This document shows, piece after piece, positions 12,034 to 23,975 of a DNA stretch of 64,000 bases. A program made the translations under genes and the position numbers. Positions within the stretch are counted from its first letter, which is position 1; every line of letters starts with the position of its first letter. The notes beneath the pieces are model-generated. The model was not told the origin of the DNA, did no database searches, and saw only the letters and a program-made list of their open reading frames with translations. Source of the DNA: Tamarix chinensis (taxonomy: Eukaryota > Streptophyta > Magnoliopsida > Caryophyllales > Tamaricaceae); NCBI GenBank assembly GCA_030549775.1, contig CM060181.1, positions 36,891,063 to 36,955,062 on the forward strand, given 5' to 3'.

Positions 12034-15000
12034 TCAGAACTTGAATTGCATCTCAGAACTATATCCAAGCGCTTCAAGATGAGCAGCCATGGCTTTGTTC
12101 ATTGGTGGAGGCCCGCACCTCAAAATCTGCAAGTTTCATAAGCATAGTCAGTTGTTATGTCTATAAACCATAATGAGCAACCAAATCGCAATGATGAATG
12201 GCTTGCCTTAATATAAGATGAAGGAGCAGGACAATGGGCTTGTATCATTTCCTTGGATACGAAACCAACTCCCCCATTCCATCCTTCCGGTGGCTGTAAG
12301 CAAATTGAAACAGGGAAATTTAGTAAGGTACTCCTTCTAACGGTCACTCCAGCAAGAATGGACTATACATGGATTGGAATGATGCATGATAAGTTCATGT
12401 GAGTCAATGAAATAACTAATTCTTGAACATTTAATTAATAAGAAATAGTATCCTAAGAAATTTCCCTATTATAGAATCTTTATGTAATAGCATCTTAAGA
12501 TATTTTCCGAAGTGTAATCTTTTAATCTGTATTATTAGAATCCTAGATGTTAATGGTAGTATATTTACAAGTAGAAAAGTAGTGTCTTTTAGGTACTCCC
12601 AAAATTTGTATTGAATATTATGTTTTATTTTTCACTTAACAACCAGTGGATATACCATCCAAGTTTTGAATATACTATATTTATCCCATTCTTTCCTTAC
12701 TGAAACATTCTTTATTTTACCTATCTAGTATCTACGTATAAAATATATTTTCTGGAAATAATTCGAGTTTTGTTTCCTTACTAAGCATTGCCTTACACAG
12801 TAGACTATATAAAATAAAGCCAAAGGTGGTAATGAGAGAAAATAATTATATATAAAAAAAAAAGAAAGAAAAAAAAAAGACTAGAAAAGCACCACATAAA
12901 GCTTGTGGTTTCAGAAACTTAGAACTAGTAGCTACTGCTGTAAAGATCCACAAGCAGGTGTTTGTTCCAAACATTAACATGTTCATAAGCTTAGGAAATG
13001 AAAAATAAAGCCAGATGTGGTAATGAGAGAAAATAATTACAAGAACAGCTAGAAAAGCATCACATAAAGCTTGTGGTTTCAGAAACTTAGAAATAGTAGC
13101 AGCTGCTGTAAAGATCCGCAGGCAGGTCCTTGTTCCAAAATTTTAGTTCAGCTCGCAGGTAAGTAAAGGAACGAACAAAAAACGAGGAAAGATGGAAGCA
13201 TAAAATAAAAGAGGGTAAACAACTGTTACAAAACAACTATGGAGGAAGAAATATTTGAAATAGAGCAAGAAGAAATCTGGATGAGAACAAAAGACAAACT
13301 TGAATCATGTCATCAAAAGAATGTACACTTTTTTTTACCATTTTCATATCGTTGGCTTGTTCTATGCCTTATTGTGCAAGATGAGGAATGATAAGGCAGT
13401 GGGACCTGATCATATGTCTATAATATTGCGAAATGCTTGGGCTAAGAAGGTCTCAGCTGGTTAACCTCTTCAACTTGGCTAAGATGCCTGATGAATGGTA
13501 GTCCACTTTTATACAAGAACTAGCGAGACCTCTAAAGTTGACAAAGCAATAGATAGAGGCATCAAGGAACTAATACCATTTAATATTTTTTCTTTGACAG
13601 GGCATATGATCGGGTGCATCATTGGGGGACACTTATCCATCCGCTGAAGCCATACATTGATGAAGTGCTATGGACAAACAAAAAGGTTTGCACACGGCTT
13701 CCCATGATTTGGAAAAAGCTTTTGATTTGTGTCAGAGAAGTTGTGTGGAATGATATATAATACTTTTCTTCGAGTAATCAAGGATATGTACAAAGGAGCA
13801 AACACTACGATCAGAGCCAAAAAACAATGGTCAGGTTATAGTTTCTTTCTTTTTCTTATTATTATTGATGATCAGAGAAAGACGATCCATGAGAATGTGT
13901 CATGATATATGCTATGCTCAGAGCCTTGTATCAATGTAGGCTAGACTCTTAGCTCAGGTTCCAACACAAAACCATGCTCAAACTGTTATTTGACTCAGCT
14001 CTGAAATTCAAAGTACAACTGAAGACCTAACTATTTCCAAAAGCTAAGAATCATATCAAATCATAATAAAATATAATATAATAATCTCAAAACATAATAT
14101 CAACTAAACTAACTTATACTCTTAGATCTTTTGATCCAAGATCTGCAGAAGGAGATGTACCCATGTGGACCTGGACCTCCTTTGGGGGCTAATACTACAA
14201 GCCCTACGATGATGAGGCGTAGACAGCATCATTCTTCCTCATTAGAGAAAAATTCAACCTCAAACTTTGAACCAACTAAGAACAATGATTGTTAACCTCT
14301 TCATCTCTATCCCCTAAATACTTGCATAGGTCCACAACAATATCTTCAAGCTTCTCAGAAAATTTAGCCTATACTCCATTCTTCAGACCCACATTGAACC
14401 ATCGAGATGTCATTAGCAGCTTCATGATAGGTTGGACAATACTTATGACAATGGCTAAGCTCATCGAGGAAATAGTATCTCATTGACTTGGAGCCATCAG
14501 ACTTCGGGGAGAACCTAGGTTGACTTACGGGTCGGCCATACAACTTCTTGAAGGGATGCTGCCAATAACTAGCCTTCCTTCCCACATCCCGAGCAAATGA
14601 GGCAATGTCTACTGCTTGTTTCGAACTGAATATCCTCATAAAGGCTTCTAATGTATATAATAACCCATTCGACCAAATTTTCCTCAAAAGCACATTATGC
14701 AGCAAGCTTCTGAAACTCTCTAGTACATGTCTCAACATTTCAACACCCCAAAGGAAAATTACAAAATTTGGAATATAATTCTCACTCATAATTGACTAAG
14801 GTAAATTTGTCAACCATTAGTTGTCGTAGCTAACTTCACTCGGTAAATGGATCAAACAAGTAGCAATCATTGGAACCTTTTCTTCATCTCAATCTTTTTT
14901 ATACACAAACATTCTTGACCATGTAGAACCACTGGAAAAGTTTATTTGGGTCTTCTTCTCCATCAAAATTCAGAATAATAATCCTCACATCATAATTAAG

Positions 15001-18000
15001 AGCTTAGCTAGAACTATAATTAGAGCATTGTTTATCTAAAATGGGGCAGGGCAAGCAACACTCCAACGTGCAAGCATACTATATTCAAGACTTTTCTGTG
15101 TAGCCTGATTACAAAGGGTGTTCGAAATTTCCTTAACTTCATTTTGGAGTTGAGTAATACTCTTTTCATGAGCACCTTTAGCCTTGAATAATTGATCAAC
15201 CTTAAGCTGCAAAACCTGACCATCTTGACAATAGAACAAATAATAAGAAAAATAAAAATAAAAAATACAAACTTCTTTTTCCTTCACCGATCCTAATTCC
15301 ATTTTTTTTTTCTTTCTAAAGAAAGATATATCTGAGTATATAGGACAAATGTGCAACTGCATCGTGAATCTTAACTCCCTAGATGAGGCAAGATTGATAA
15401 CATTCGTGAGATCAAAGCGGTAATTTGGGTTGGCAGCACAAGAGGGTTGCAACCTAGTCATTTGGACAAAGTGTGATTAATGCAAGCAAAACTCTGACCC
15501 ATGAGTCTTGATGGGTTAATAGTGGTGGTGCGTGAGGGCTAGCCGATGGTTGTTGAACAAAGGCGGCGATTGCAATGGTTGTTGTGGCCAAGCAAGAATT
15601 TGTTTGTGGTGGTGGTTCTGACCAATGAGGTTGTCGATTGAGTAATATAATGTGGTCATAGTTGTCAACCAACATTATAATGGCGATTTTAGTGATCATG
15701 CAAACTGGGTGGCAGCAACTCACATGTGGTGGATGAGTGTAATATTCAAATTATGCAGCATATGGTAGAGACTAAAAATGATTGACATGAATACCTGTAT
15801 CACAAAGTTTTGGAAAGTTTATCTTTAAAACTCTATACTTAGCATGTTTGACTTTTAAGTAGTCTAAGATTGAGCAACCTCTAGGGAAATTTTTTAAGAA
15901 ACATTTGAGTATATGAGTGAGGAAAAAACAAGCTCGAAATAACTCTTGTTGATTTGTGAGATCAGTCACCAATCCTAAAAATAATCTAAGTGACCACCCA
16001 TGGCTAATGTGAAACTAGGGTGTTATATAGTGACCGATAAAGACTTGAGGTTAGCGTTTTGTAGAAACTTTCAAATTTGGGAAGTTTTTTTCCTTTCTAA
16101 TACATCATACTAACGGTTGGGATCAAGCATGGGCTTAATTACGAAACAATTGTAGGCTAGACCCATAGCCTAGAATTTCCACACAAAATCACACTTAATT
16201 ACTATAGACTCAACTCTGGAATTCAAAGTACAAACTCAAACCAAACTGTTACCAAAAGCTAAACAAAATATCAAATAGTAATAGAAAAATATAATATTAT
16301 TGGAATATAATATCAGCTAATCTAACTAATACCCTTAGACCTTGGTCTTGCAAGACCCATAGAAGGATGTGAATTCATGTGGACCTAGACCTCCTCTTTT
16401 ATGAGTTGTTGTAAGACCTATATGTTGTTGCAAGACCTACAGAAGGAGTATCCAATACTAACAGCCCTACAATGAGGAGGCAAGTAGACAACATCAACTA
16501 TTTGCGCATGATATTGTTATGGTAGATGACTAAAGAGACAGTGTTAGTAGCATACTAAAAAGGCCGCGCTAGAGCCAAAAAGCCTAAATTTTAGTAGAAC
16601 TAAGATGAAGTTTCTCAACCAGGTTTCCCAAGGGTAGGCATGACTTGGAATTGAAGGTTAGGATTGAGGAAGATTGATTAAGGTACTTTTGATAGATCAT
16701 AAGCAATGGGGAGATAAATGCAAATACTATACCTCATATAATTACAAAGTCTTAGTGGCTAAAATGGAGAGGCACCTCAAGACTCTTTGTGATAAGAATA
16801 AATCACTACAACTTATGGGGAATCCCATTAGCCCACCATCATACTAGTCTTTTTCATAGGCTAGGTGTTGGCTGATAAAAGAAGCTTATATGCATATGTT
16901 TATGGCAGTGAAGCACGTGCTTTGTTGGCATGCAACCATAGTAGATCTAACGATCAAGATATGTGATTCCAATCCCCAATTTATACATATTCATTCTACA
17001 CTCTTTTAAGTCTATAAAATAAAATATCCAAACCCATAAATCAAGCTCTGTGGATATCATTATACTACTTATTTCTCTAAATTTCATCATATGTATCTCA
17101 CTCAGCAATGACAAGTTCCATATTGCTCACATAACAATTAAGCTCAATTCTTTCCTTTTCTTAACAGGAACATTTAAGCTCATTTGCAGTTCATTGATTA
17201 ATATTAATTTGATCTTTCTAATAAGATTCGTTTTTCCTTTTCTGCTTTGCCAAAGTCATTGCGTTAATGCTTACATTTTCTTGCAACAAGCAATTGATTG
17301 AACTGAACTCATGCCTCATAATAATCCTTGATAATAGATATATCTTGCTGCAAAATGAAGCAAGTATCGAGCACAAATTAGGTTGTGCCATTAACAAAGC
17401 ACAAAGTTTCTAGGAAAGCTAGATAAGAATCATGACACCATTAAGTTTCCAGAAACAGCTCAGATAAATGGACAAAATTGCTGATCTGAACAGCATTAAA
17501 CATGCAGCATTTAGGAGTAAACCTATGACACCACCCAAAGAATGAAACAAGAAAAGGACTCCCTCAGTTACTAAAAATAAAATCATTTTAGCAATTTATA
17601 TACTATTTTAGAAGTTCATTAAATTAATCATAATATCCAATTATACTCTTCAATGGAAAATAAAATACATAGAAGATGAAAGATAAAAGGTGAGAGTAAA
17701 GGTGGAAATTATGCTATGGCTAATTCTAAAATGACTCCCTTTTTGGAACAAAAATTCTACCATAAAATGACTACTTTTTGGAACGGCAGGAGTATAAAGC
17801 AAATGAAAGAACCATACGTCATTCAGCACATAGTAGACAGTGAAGCGATCAGGAAATTTCTGGGCAAAAGCATCCAGCTCTTCCTGCAAGAAAAATTATG
17901 CACTTAAAATAGAGAACCAAATTTCGACACAAATCAACAATGAATCATCAAAATTTCACATATTCACACAACATTCTCAGCAATGTTCCAACTGAAAGTG

Positions 18001-21000
18001 CAACAGATATGTGCCAGCCTATCATATGTAGAAAAGTTACCTTCAATAGAATATCTTCATATTTGACATTTGCATAAATCAAATGAACCTTGGTTTTGTC
18101 ACTTGGGTTCTCCAATATGGCTCTAGCAACCTAATACAATAAACATCACACTGCTTTAAGCAAGTGCTATGACAAAATCTTGGTAATACTAATAGTAGGA
18201 TTGACGCTTGATCTTGATGGCATGTAAAAGATAAAAGTTTATAAACAGAAGAACCTGAAACATTGGAGTGATTCCACTGCCTCCAGCAAGCATACCAAAA
18301 GCCTTAACTTCTCCTGGTTGATACTTAAAGCGTCCCTACAAAAGCAGAAGTTTCTCACTTACTTATTGCTATGCAAAATGGTGGAATGGCAAGGTAAGAA
18401 AATGTTCCTCCAACTTAGAAGCATGCAGAGATCAAGAAACTGATTGCAAACAAGGATCGCAGAAGAACTAGTAAGAGGAAGTAAAAACAAGTTCATAACA
18501 ATAAAGAAGAGACAGTAAAGGAAAGCAGAGTCAGTTTGACCTCAGGAAAAAGGTTTCCACCATCTAAGTTACAATTCAAAAGTTACAATACTTCCTAGTT
18601 TCAGCTTCCAAGTCTCAGCCATGATCACCAATAGCATTATTTGATCACTCCTAAGATGTAAGAAGGCCTTTCCTAGAAGGGGAAGGGGGTTGATAAGCAG
18701 ATAATCAGCAATAAGTCTGGAAGTTTCTACATCTTTCTTATCAATATTAAGTACCCATTATCTTCATCTAATATTTATTCATCAGAAAAAATTGAATATT
18801 CATAGTGCTTTCATCATCATCCAAAATTAGAATATTCTGAGATATGATCTTATTTTTTCTATTTTTTTCTGACCATCCAAAAATTAATTGAGGAGAACAA
18901 AGGCTAAACCTAAAATGATACACAAAGAGTTTGTACATGAAAGCTTCTTCTACACGCTAAGACATACCACCGCAGAAAACATGATTTACCCAAAGACATG
19001 GAACAAACATGAGAAGTATATTATTTCCCATCATAAATACAGTATCGACTATGAGACCTCAATTTCCATGTTCTATAGTATCTACTACATGACATGGAAC
19101 CTGAGGTTAATAGTCCTCATCTTAACCATAAATAGAACCCAAAAAAATATATCACAGGCAGATGACACTAATATTAGATCAGAATGAACGCTACTCAGAT
19201 GCAAGTTAAAAATAATGCAATTCCTCAGCAACAAGTTAAAAACCTTTCCTTGATGAGAGAAGATAACAAGTTTCATAAATCAACTTCATGACCATCACAA
19301 GCAGCAAAATTGCTCGTGACAGACTCCTAGGTTCAAATGTTTGCAGTAAAACTAGGTACTTGGACAAAATCTAAGGTACAAAAACATGCTGATAAGAAGA
19401 ATAAAATCTAACCTTGGGGCCCTTCACAGACAGGTAGTCACCTTCACGCATTTCTCGAAAATGGTGAGACATCCTCCCTTGGGGATACATCTGTTTGCAA
19501 CAGAAATGGAGGAAAAAACTGAAGCTTAAGACAATTCAACATCAAAACTATGAGAGATCACTTGATTTCAAGGGTCAGAATAGCAACCTTTATGACTAGT
19601 TCAAAGCAACCAACATCAGAATCTAAAGTTGTTGGAGTATATGCTTTGATAACTTCCTCACCATTGGCATCTTTACCCCTGCATAGATGACAATGATAGC
19701 ATACACTGCTGTCGAGACAAGAATCACAGCACACCAACAATATTTTCATATGATGTACTGGGAATCTAGGATCATGGTTCTTAAGATCTCCATCCAGATT
19801 TTACGGTTGCATGATCCAGATCTGAGGTAGAATTGGTAGAATAGTGGTAGGATCTTACAGTTATGGGTATGATAAGTAAAACCTAAAGTTTGTTCATGAT
19901 AGCTATCAATTTTATCTATTTGGCCTTAAATTTCCCTCTTATTCTCATCATACTTCTCCCATACCCCTCTAACAGTCAAGCCTCTGTTATTTTTTGTGCA
20001 TACTACAGATGTGAAGAAAACACAAATGAGACAACATGAAGACAACGACATTGATTATGATGAAGTATTGAAGAAAATACCAATAAAAGAGCTCAAACTC
20101 TATTAAAATAGTAAAATGAATGCATGAAAGTTTATGGTGTTACTGATTTACTGATTTCTATGTAGTAAATGAAAATTATTTTTATATTCTTTTGTGGTGT
20201 CGATGACTTCTTAATCAATGAACTTCAAGATTATGGTGTATGCATGGTTGTCAAACAAAACATCCCCCCCCCCTTTGGTCTCTTGATTCACTCAAATGCT
20301 AAAAGCTAACAAAATGTTCTTTCTATTCTTGATTCTCCTGCAATGGTGTATTCACAACCTTTGACTTTCGTGTTTTCATGAAAGCTAACCGGCATTTCCA
20401 TCACAATAAGTTGTATATTCTCCTATATGGTTGTGTCCTAAATTATAGCTATAACTATGATGCAAGATTGATTTTTTTTAAATTCTATTATTTCATTTTT
20501 GTTCGGTCATTTTTGCTTTTGATGTTGTTGAGTTTGTGGTTGCTTGGGAAAACTAGTATGATATTTTTTGATGCTTGCAAATTGCTACAACTTACTGGAG
20601 ACTATATACAAGCTTGAGAATGTGTCTATTGTTCTTAAACTTTAAATACGTGGAGTGATTTTTTATGATTTTTGGATGAATTTCATTAATTCTAAATAGA
20701 ATAATGGTTCCCACGACTATGGATAGGATTACATCTTATCACAAACAAAGGAATGAAAACAAACCTGCAACTTATATGCTGCCCAATTGGAAGCCCTAAA
20801 ACTGAAGTTGGTGTAGGAAGGGAAAACCGAAACTTTGCAACATTGTGGCTAAGCTGAGAACGCTTAACAAGCTGAAATTCTTTAAACTTCTCAGGATCCA
20901 AGCAACCTAAAGGGACAGAAATAAAAGTCGCATCATCAACATTTGAGCAACAAAAAATTAATTTATTGCAGAATGCTTCGTGATGAAAGGAAGAGAACCT

Positions 21001-21626
21001 TAGCTGATATTAGGGTGCCTGAATTCAAAAAAATCATATATATCATAGAAAATTTGATGCACAACCTGTTATCAAACTTAACAAGAGCAATTGCCATCTA
21101 AAACTAGTCACGCATGACCCGTATAACTTCAAGCTTCAACATCTTTATTTTTTCAAAAAGAAAAGGATCTATGGCAGATGTCAGAGTCGCAGGTTCCCCT
21201 CTTACATCAACGGAATGACCCTAACAAACATATTACAGGCCCTGTTACATCTTATCAGCAACGAATGTCATTATTGCAAACCTAAAATCCCTTTAGTTTC
21301 TCGGCAATTCTATCACCCACGCACATCGAGATAATTAAGCCACAAAAACCCAAGCACATCTATCCGCCTCCATCACCAACAAAGAAAACAATATTGCCCC
21401 GTTGTGAAAGCTTTAATGAAGTGAGAAGATCGGACAACACACGAACTCTGCCGCATTAGTCTTTCAAAATTCAGGACCAACGAGAAAGATAAATTCCAGG
21501 AAGTTAATATGAAGCCTGTTGAGAAACACGGGACAATCTTCCCAAACAAGCATTTCAAATCCAACTACGATGATTGCCTAAAATATACTTCCACTAATGA
21601 TGAGTAGCATATCAATAAATAAGCCT

Positions 21627-21666
<40 letters not shown>

Positions 21667-21985
21667 GTATGTATGTATGTATATGAAGCATATCAACTTC
21701 GGAAACACCGCTACTTAAGTCAAATGACATTAGCGGTAATAAATTTAGACAATATAACAGTTGAACTCTAAACTATGTTTTTAAGTATAAAATATGCAAG
21801 CATTCATAAAGATCGAAAGATAAATGAAACTATGAACGCCAGATACACCGATAAAGAGAGGAAGACAGGGTAATACGCTTCGATTTTTTGGTGAGATAGA
21901 GGTAACACGCTGTGCCTGCGCTAATGGCGACGAGAGCGACGGCTATGCTTAGCATTTCCGATCTGTGGGACTGTAAACAATCCAT
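12034..21985 (-). CDS. CBR1: NADH-cytochrome b5 reductase, nine coding exons
   Basis: FAD enzyme passing electrons from NADH to cytochrome b5 on the ER, and in plants also the outer mitochondrial membrane, supporting fatty-acid desaturation and hydroxylation. Coding exons in reading order: 21985-21877, 20906-20765, 19678-19588, 19490-19413, 18335-18255, 18130-18041, 17883-17818, 12293-12207, 12126-12034. They sum to 837 bases, 278 codons plus TGA, close to the roughly 280 residues usual for plant CBR1. Visible features: N-terminal membrane anchor (about residues 11-31); [10 protein letters not shown] (75-84); flavin motif KAYTPTT (95-101); GRMSHHF (119-125); nucleotide motif GGSGITPM (158-165); CGPPPMN (252-258). 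Introns 1-7 are GT-AG, intron 8 is GC-AG. The start was chosen at 21985 because the anchor follows directly; an in-frame ATG lies upstream at 22054. No frameshift or stop, so probably functional. Assignment rests on recognised family sequence. Confidence 0.95.
12127..12206 (-). other. CBR1: GC-AG intron (intron 8 of CBR1)
   Basis: On the minus strand exon 8 ends ATTAAG and the intron begins GCAAGC; it ends TTGCAG before exon 9 (ATTTTGAGGTGC). Family conservation across the join (SSYIK then ILRCGPPP) requires this boundary, and no GT donor in frame is available nearby. GC-AG introns are a known minor class with a strong AG|GCAAG donor consensus, which this fits. Length 80 bases. Confidence 0.85.
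12294..12813 (-). other. Intron 7 of CBR1, 3' part; nothing recognised
   Basis: AT-rich intronic sequence without a recognisable element. The polypyrimidine tract and CAG acceptor for exon 8 are at the 12294 end. Confidence 0.5.
12814..13140. repeat. Tandem duplication, period about 191 bp, in CBR1 intron 7
   Basis: ATAAAGCC followed by GGTGGTAATGAGAGAAAATAA-type text begins at 12814 and again at 13005. Both copies continue with CACATAAAGCTTGTGGTTTC and CTGCTGTAAAGATCC. Only the spacer around the A-rich tract at 12850-12880 differs much. A local duplication within the intron. Confidence 0.8.
13378..13840 (+). pseudogene. LINE (non-LTR retrotransposon) reverse transcriptase relic
   Basis: Conceptual translation, with frame changes, gives [10 protein letters not shown], then MPDEW, then EKAFD and [14 protein letters not shown]. 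These match successive conserved blocks of plant LINE reverse transcriptases (KAxGPDGIP, MPxxWR, DxEKAYD, IKDMYxGxxTxVR). The blocks are compressed, with deletions and stops, so this is a dead fragment. It lies inside CBR1 intron 7, antisense to the gene. No poly(A) tail or target-site duplication was identified. Confidence 0.6.
13915..16500 (-). mobile_element. Degraded LTR-type retroelement between direct repeats, in CBR1 intron 7
   Basis: About 300 bases at 13915-14225 and 16115-16420 are direct repeats. Shared words include TAGGCTAGAC, GGAATTCAAAGTACAA-type text and CATGTGGACCT.GACCTCC. They may be the LTRs or LTR remnants of one element. Between them, the minus strand around 14780-15050 gives a gag-like run ([20 protein letters not shown]) resembling the N-terminal FDG.DP..W block of retrotransposon gag. 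Around 15090-15230 it gives a heptad-rich, coiled-coil-like stretch. Many stops. No primer-binding site or RT was seen, so the superfamily is uncertain. Confidence 0.42.
16501..17557 (-). other. Intron 7 of CBR1, no element recognised
   Basis: Intronic sequence between the degraded retroelement and the MITE. Short open frames here (for example 17050-17301) have no recognisable protein content and look fortuitous. Confidence 0.45.
17558..17794. mobile_element. Stowaway-like MITE next to CBR1 exon 7
   Basis: The left end reads ACTCCCTCAGTTACTAAAAA. The reverse complement of the right end reads TACTCCTGCCGTTCCAAAAA. Both continue into TCATTTTA. These are degenerate forms of the CTCCCTCCGTTCC terminal inverted repeat of Tc1/mariner-derived Stowaway MITEs. 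Length is about 237 bp and it is non-coding. A TA follows on the right, but the left TA is not intact. It lies within intron 7 and its right end is about 24 bp from the exon 7 donor at 17817. Confidence 0.55.
18336..19412 (-). other. Intron 4 of CBR1, nothing further recognised
   Basis: GT-AG intron of 1077 bases between exon 4 (ending VKGPK) and exon 5 (starting GRFKYQ). No mobile element could be supported in it. Confidence 0.7.
19679..20764 (-). other. Intron 2 of CBR1, nothing further recognised
   Basis: GT-AG intron of 1086 bases splitting the arginine codon of HISCR/GKD. It contains a C run near 20262 and AT-rich text. No element could be supported. Confidence 0.7.
20907..21876 (-). 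other. Intron 1 of CBR1
   Basis: GT-AG intron of 970 bases, splitting the arginine codon that follows the membrane anchor (KKSK-R-CLDPEKF). It carries the compound microsatellite described separately; otherwise nothing recognised. Confidence 0.8.
21626..21684. repeat. Compound microsatellite (AC)n(AT)n(GTAT)n
   Basis: About 12 AC units, then about 8 AT units, then about four GTAT units, inside intron 1 of CBR1. Pure enough to be length-polymorphic. Confidence 0.95.
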
Positions 21986-22549
21986 TCTCTGTGACAAAAA
22001 GACGTTAGGATATCGGAAAATGCACAGTCGAGCTGAACTGAGATTTGAAGACAAGTCGCGACGAATTCAGGAGCGAACAAGACGATAAAAGAAAAAGTTG
22101 GTATTTGACGCGTACGTGAGAGGCCGATGAATTTTCATTTACAACTGATGGTAAGATTATATTTGTTTATATTATTTTAAAAATATTATTATACATAGTA
22201 TTTTTATAACATCATTATTTATATAATCTATTACGTTTTATGATCTTAAGACAAATTTTACTATCCTTTACTAAATATTTAAAATATCTTATACTTTTAT
22301 TCTAATACTTTGACTAATTGTACCCATCCACCATATTATTACCTCTTTTATTAAAATAATAAATGTTTATAATTATCAATATATATTAATTTATTTTAAA
22401 TTAGATAAGTTATCAAACATTATAATTATTATTTCACCAAATTTTATACATAAATAGTTTATATCTACCAAACATTATTATAATTTTAAATCATATCATA
22501 TCAAAAATAAGTTTATCAAACCAACACTAAATAGCATTAGATTTTTATA
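21986..22549 (-). promoter_or_regulatory. CBR1: CBR1 5' leader and upstream region
   Basis: Sequence upstream of the chosen CBR1 start. An in-frame ATG at 22054-22052 would add 23 residues with no membrane-anchor character, so the leader probably starts near or upstream of it. From 22140 outward the DNA is very AT-rich, and I see no decisive TATA box. Part of this stretch, with TTTGTTT/AAACCAACAC-type words near both ends, may be an old MITE. Confidence 0.35.
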
Positions 22550-22600
22550 CTTAGTATATTTCCACTCGTGCATTACACAAATACGATAATGAATGAAGTA
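22545..22600 (-). other. Possible Helitron 3' terminus
   Basis: About 130 bases beyond the helicase stop the minus strand reads GCACGAGTGGAAATATACTA. This resembles a decayed Helitron end, a GC-rich hairpin a few bases before CTRR (here CTAA near 22550). The hairpin is no longer well paired, so this is inference from position and wording. Confidence 0.3.
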
Positions 22601-22726
22601 TATTTAACCTTATTTAAAATTAAAAATTAAAATATAAACTAATAATCTATAATTAGTTGATAAGTAGGTATGAATTTTAAAAAAGTTGAAATAAAGTTCT
22701 TTTACATCTGTATTAAAATTAAATGA

Positions 22727-23975
22727 TCAAATCTTTTCAAACACCTCCTTAAATACAACATTTATTGTTGAATTACTTTCATAAACCTCAGCATCACATA
22801 TCAAAATTTTTAACCTCTACGATTTGTGACTCGAGAAATAGTGACATATAATAGACCATAGCAATATACTATTTTTTTTAGAACAAACCAACATTACTAA
22901 GAGTTTGACCTTGACTTTTGTTGATTATCATGGCATATGATAAAATTAGCAGAAATTGTCTTCGATTAAACTTGAAAGGCAATCTCAAGTCAAGTGGCAT
23001 TAAAGACATTATTGGTAATAATATTTAATGACCAACGTTACTTCCATCTAAGATCCTTACTTCCAAAACATAAAATCCGAGCCTTAGGATGATCATCCTA
23101 GTACTATTATGTAAGTCAATTGAATGATCAATATACCTCAACAACATAATAAGTGTACCAATCTTAAAATTTAATACATGATTTGGTATACCGGAGCACT
23201 TAATTCCATTTAGAAATTCTTAAGTGTGTAGATCTTGTAATAAATTATTATTTACATAAGATTTGCATGTTGTATTAGAACTAAAATAGGTTTTCTATTC
23301 AGCAAAATTAATTGACGACATGTATTCATTGGTAGACTTAAAAATATCAAGAGTTGGTGCTAGTATAGATCTTCCTTCAAAATAAGCATCGTCAATGATA
23401 TTTCCATTAAAATTTGGATACGTGCTTTTCACAATAGGTGGAATAGGGTCTTCGAAATTTTTTATTAGAAGATTATCTGGAATTTTTATTGTTGCATGAC
23501 CATCATTATTGCCTCCAATTGTTCCATCTCCTATGCTTGCAATCCATTCTAAAAATTGCTTCAACTTAATACATTCATTAACTAAGCTTAACTTTTGTAA
23601 CCTCATATTTTTTGTTAATCGTAACACCTTACAAAATTTCTATAAGTACGACGAGTTAACAGTTGCATAAATAATGACTTGTCTATTACCTTTAGGAATG
23701 ACAAGTAATATTTGTTTAAAATCTCCACTAAGAACACCTCCTGATGGCTTCTGAAGGCTAAACTCATTGGTGAATCATAAAATATCTCTTATAGTTTTAT
23801 CCAAAGCTTCAAAGCAATACATGTGCATCATTGGTGCTTTATCTAATATAATGAGTTTACACCTTATGATTAACTCAGCCAGTAGACGGCCTTGTTTGAT
23901 GTTACGTGTTGAATATTTATTGGGATTTATAGGTATTTTAAATCAAGAATGAGTCATCCTTTCGCCTAGTAATAA
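22727..23975 (-). pseudogene. Helitron RepHel helicase, C-terminal PIF1-type portion, broken
   Basis: The minus-strand translation follows the plant Helitron helicase in order: FKIPINPN, LIILDKAPM (Walker B, where the family has DEAPM), YCFEALDKTIRDI, GGVLSGDFKQIL, VLRLTKNMRL, then SGIPNH, RLPFKFNRRQF, INKSQGQTLSNVGLFL, YVTISRVTNRRG and finally INVVFKEVFEKI before a stop near 22727. Several stops and frame changes interrupt it. The Walker A region and the Rep (HUH) domain are missing because the relic begins abruptly at about 23975, where gypsy RT sequence takes over. Family assignment is firm; function is lost. Confidence 0.85.

Noticed and set aside
12120..12347. 75-codon frame as a separate small gene
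   Set aside because: Its central part is CBR1 exon 8 ([11 protein letters not shown]...SSYIK) with intron read-through on both sides.
14364..14789. 141-codon minus-strand frame in CBR1 intron 7 as a host gene
   Set aside because: No recognisable domain; it overlaps the degraded retroelement between direct repeats, and neighbouring frames carry the gag-like text.
18888..19187. 99-codon plus-strand open frame in CBR1 intron 4
   Set aside because: Lies wholly in an intron, antisense, without family similarity or periodicity; consistent with chance.
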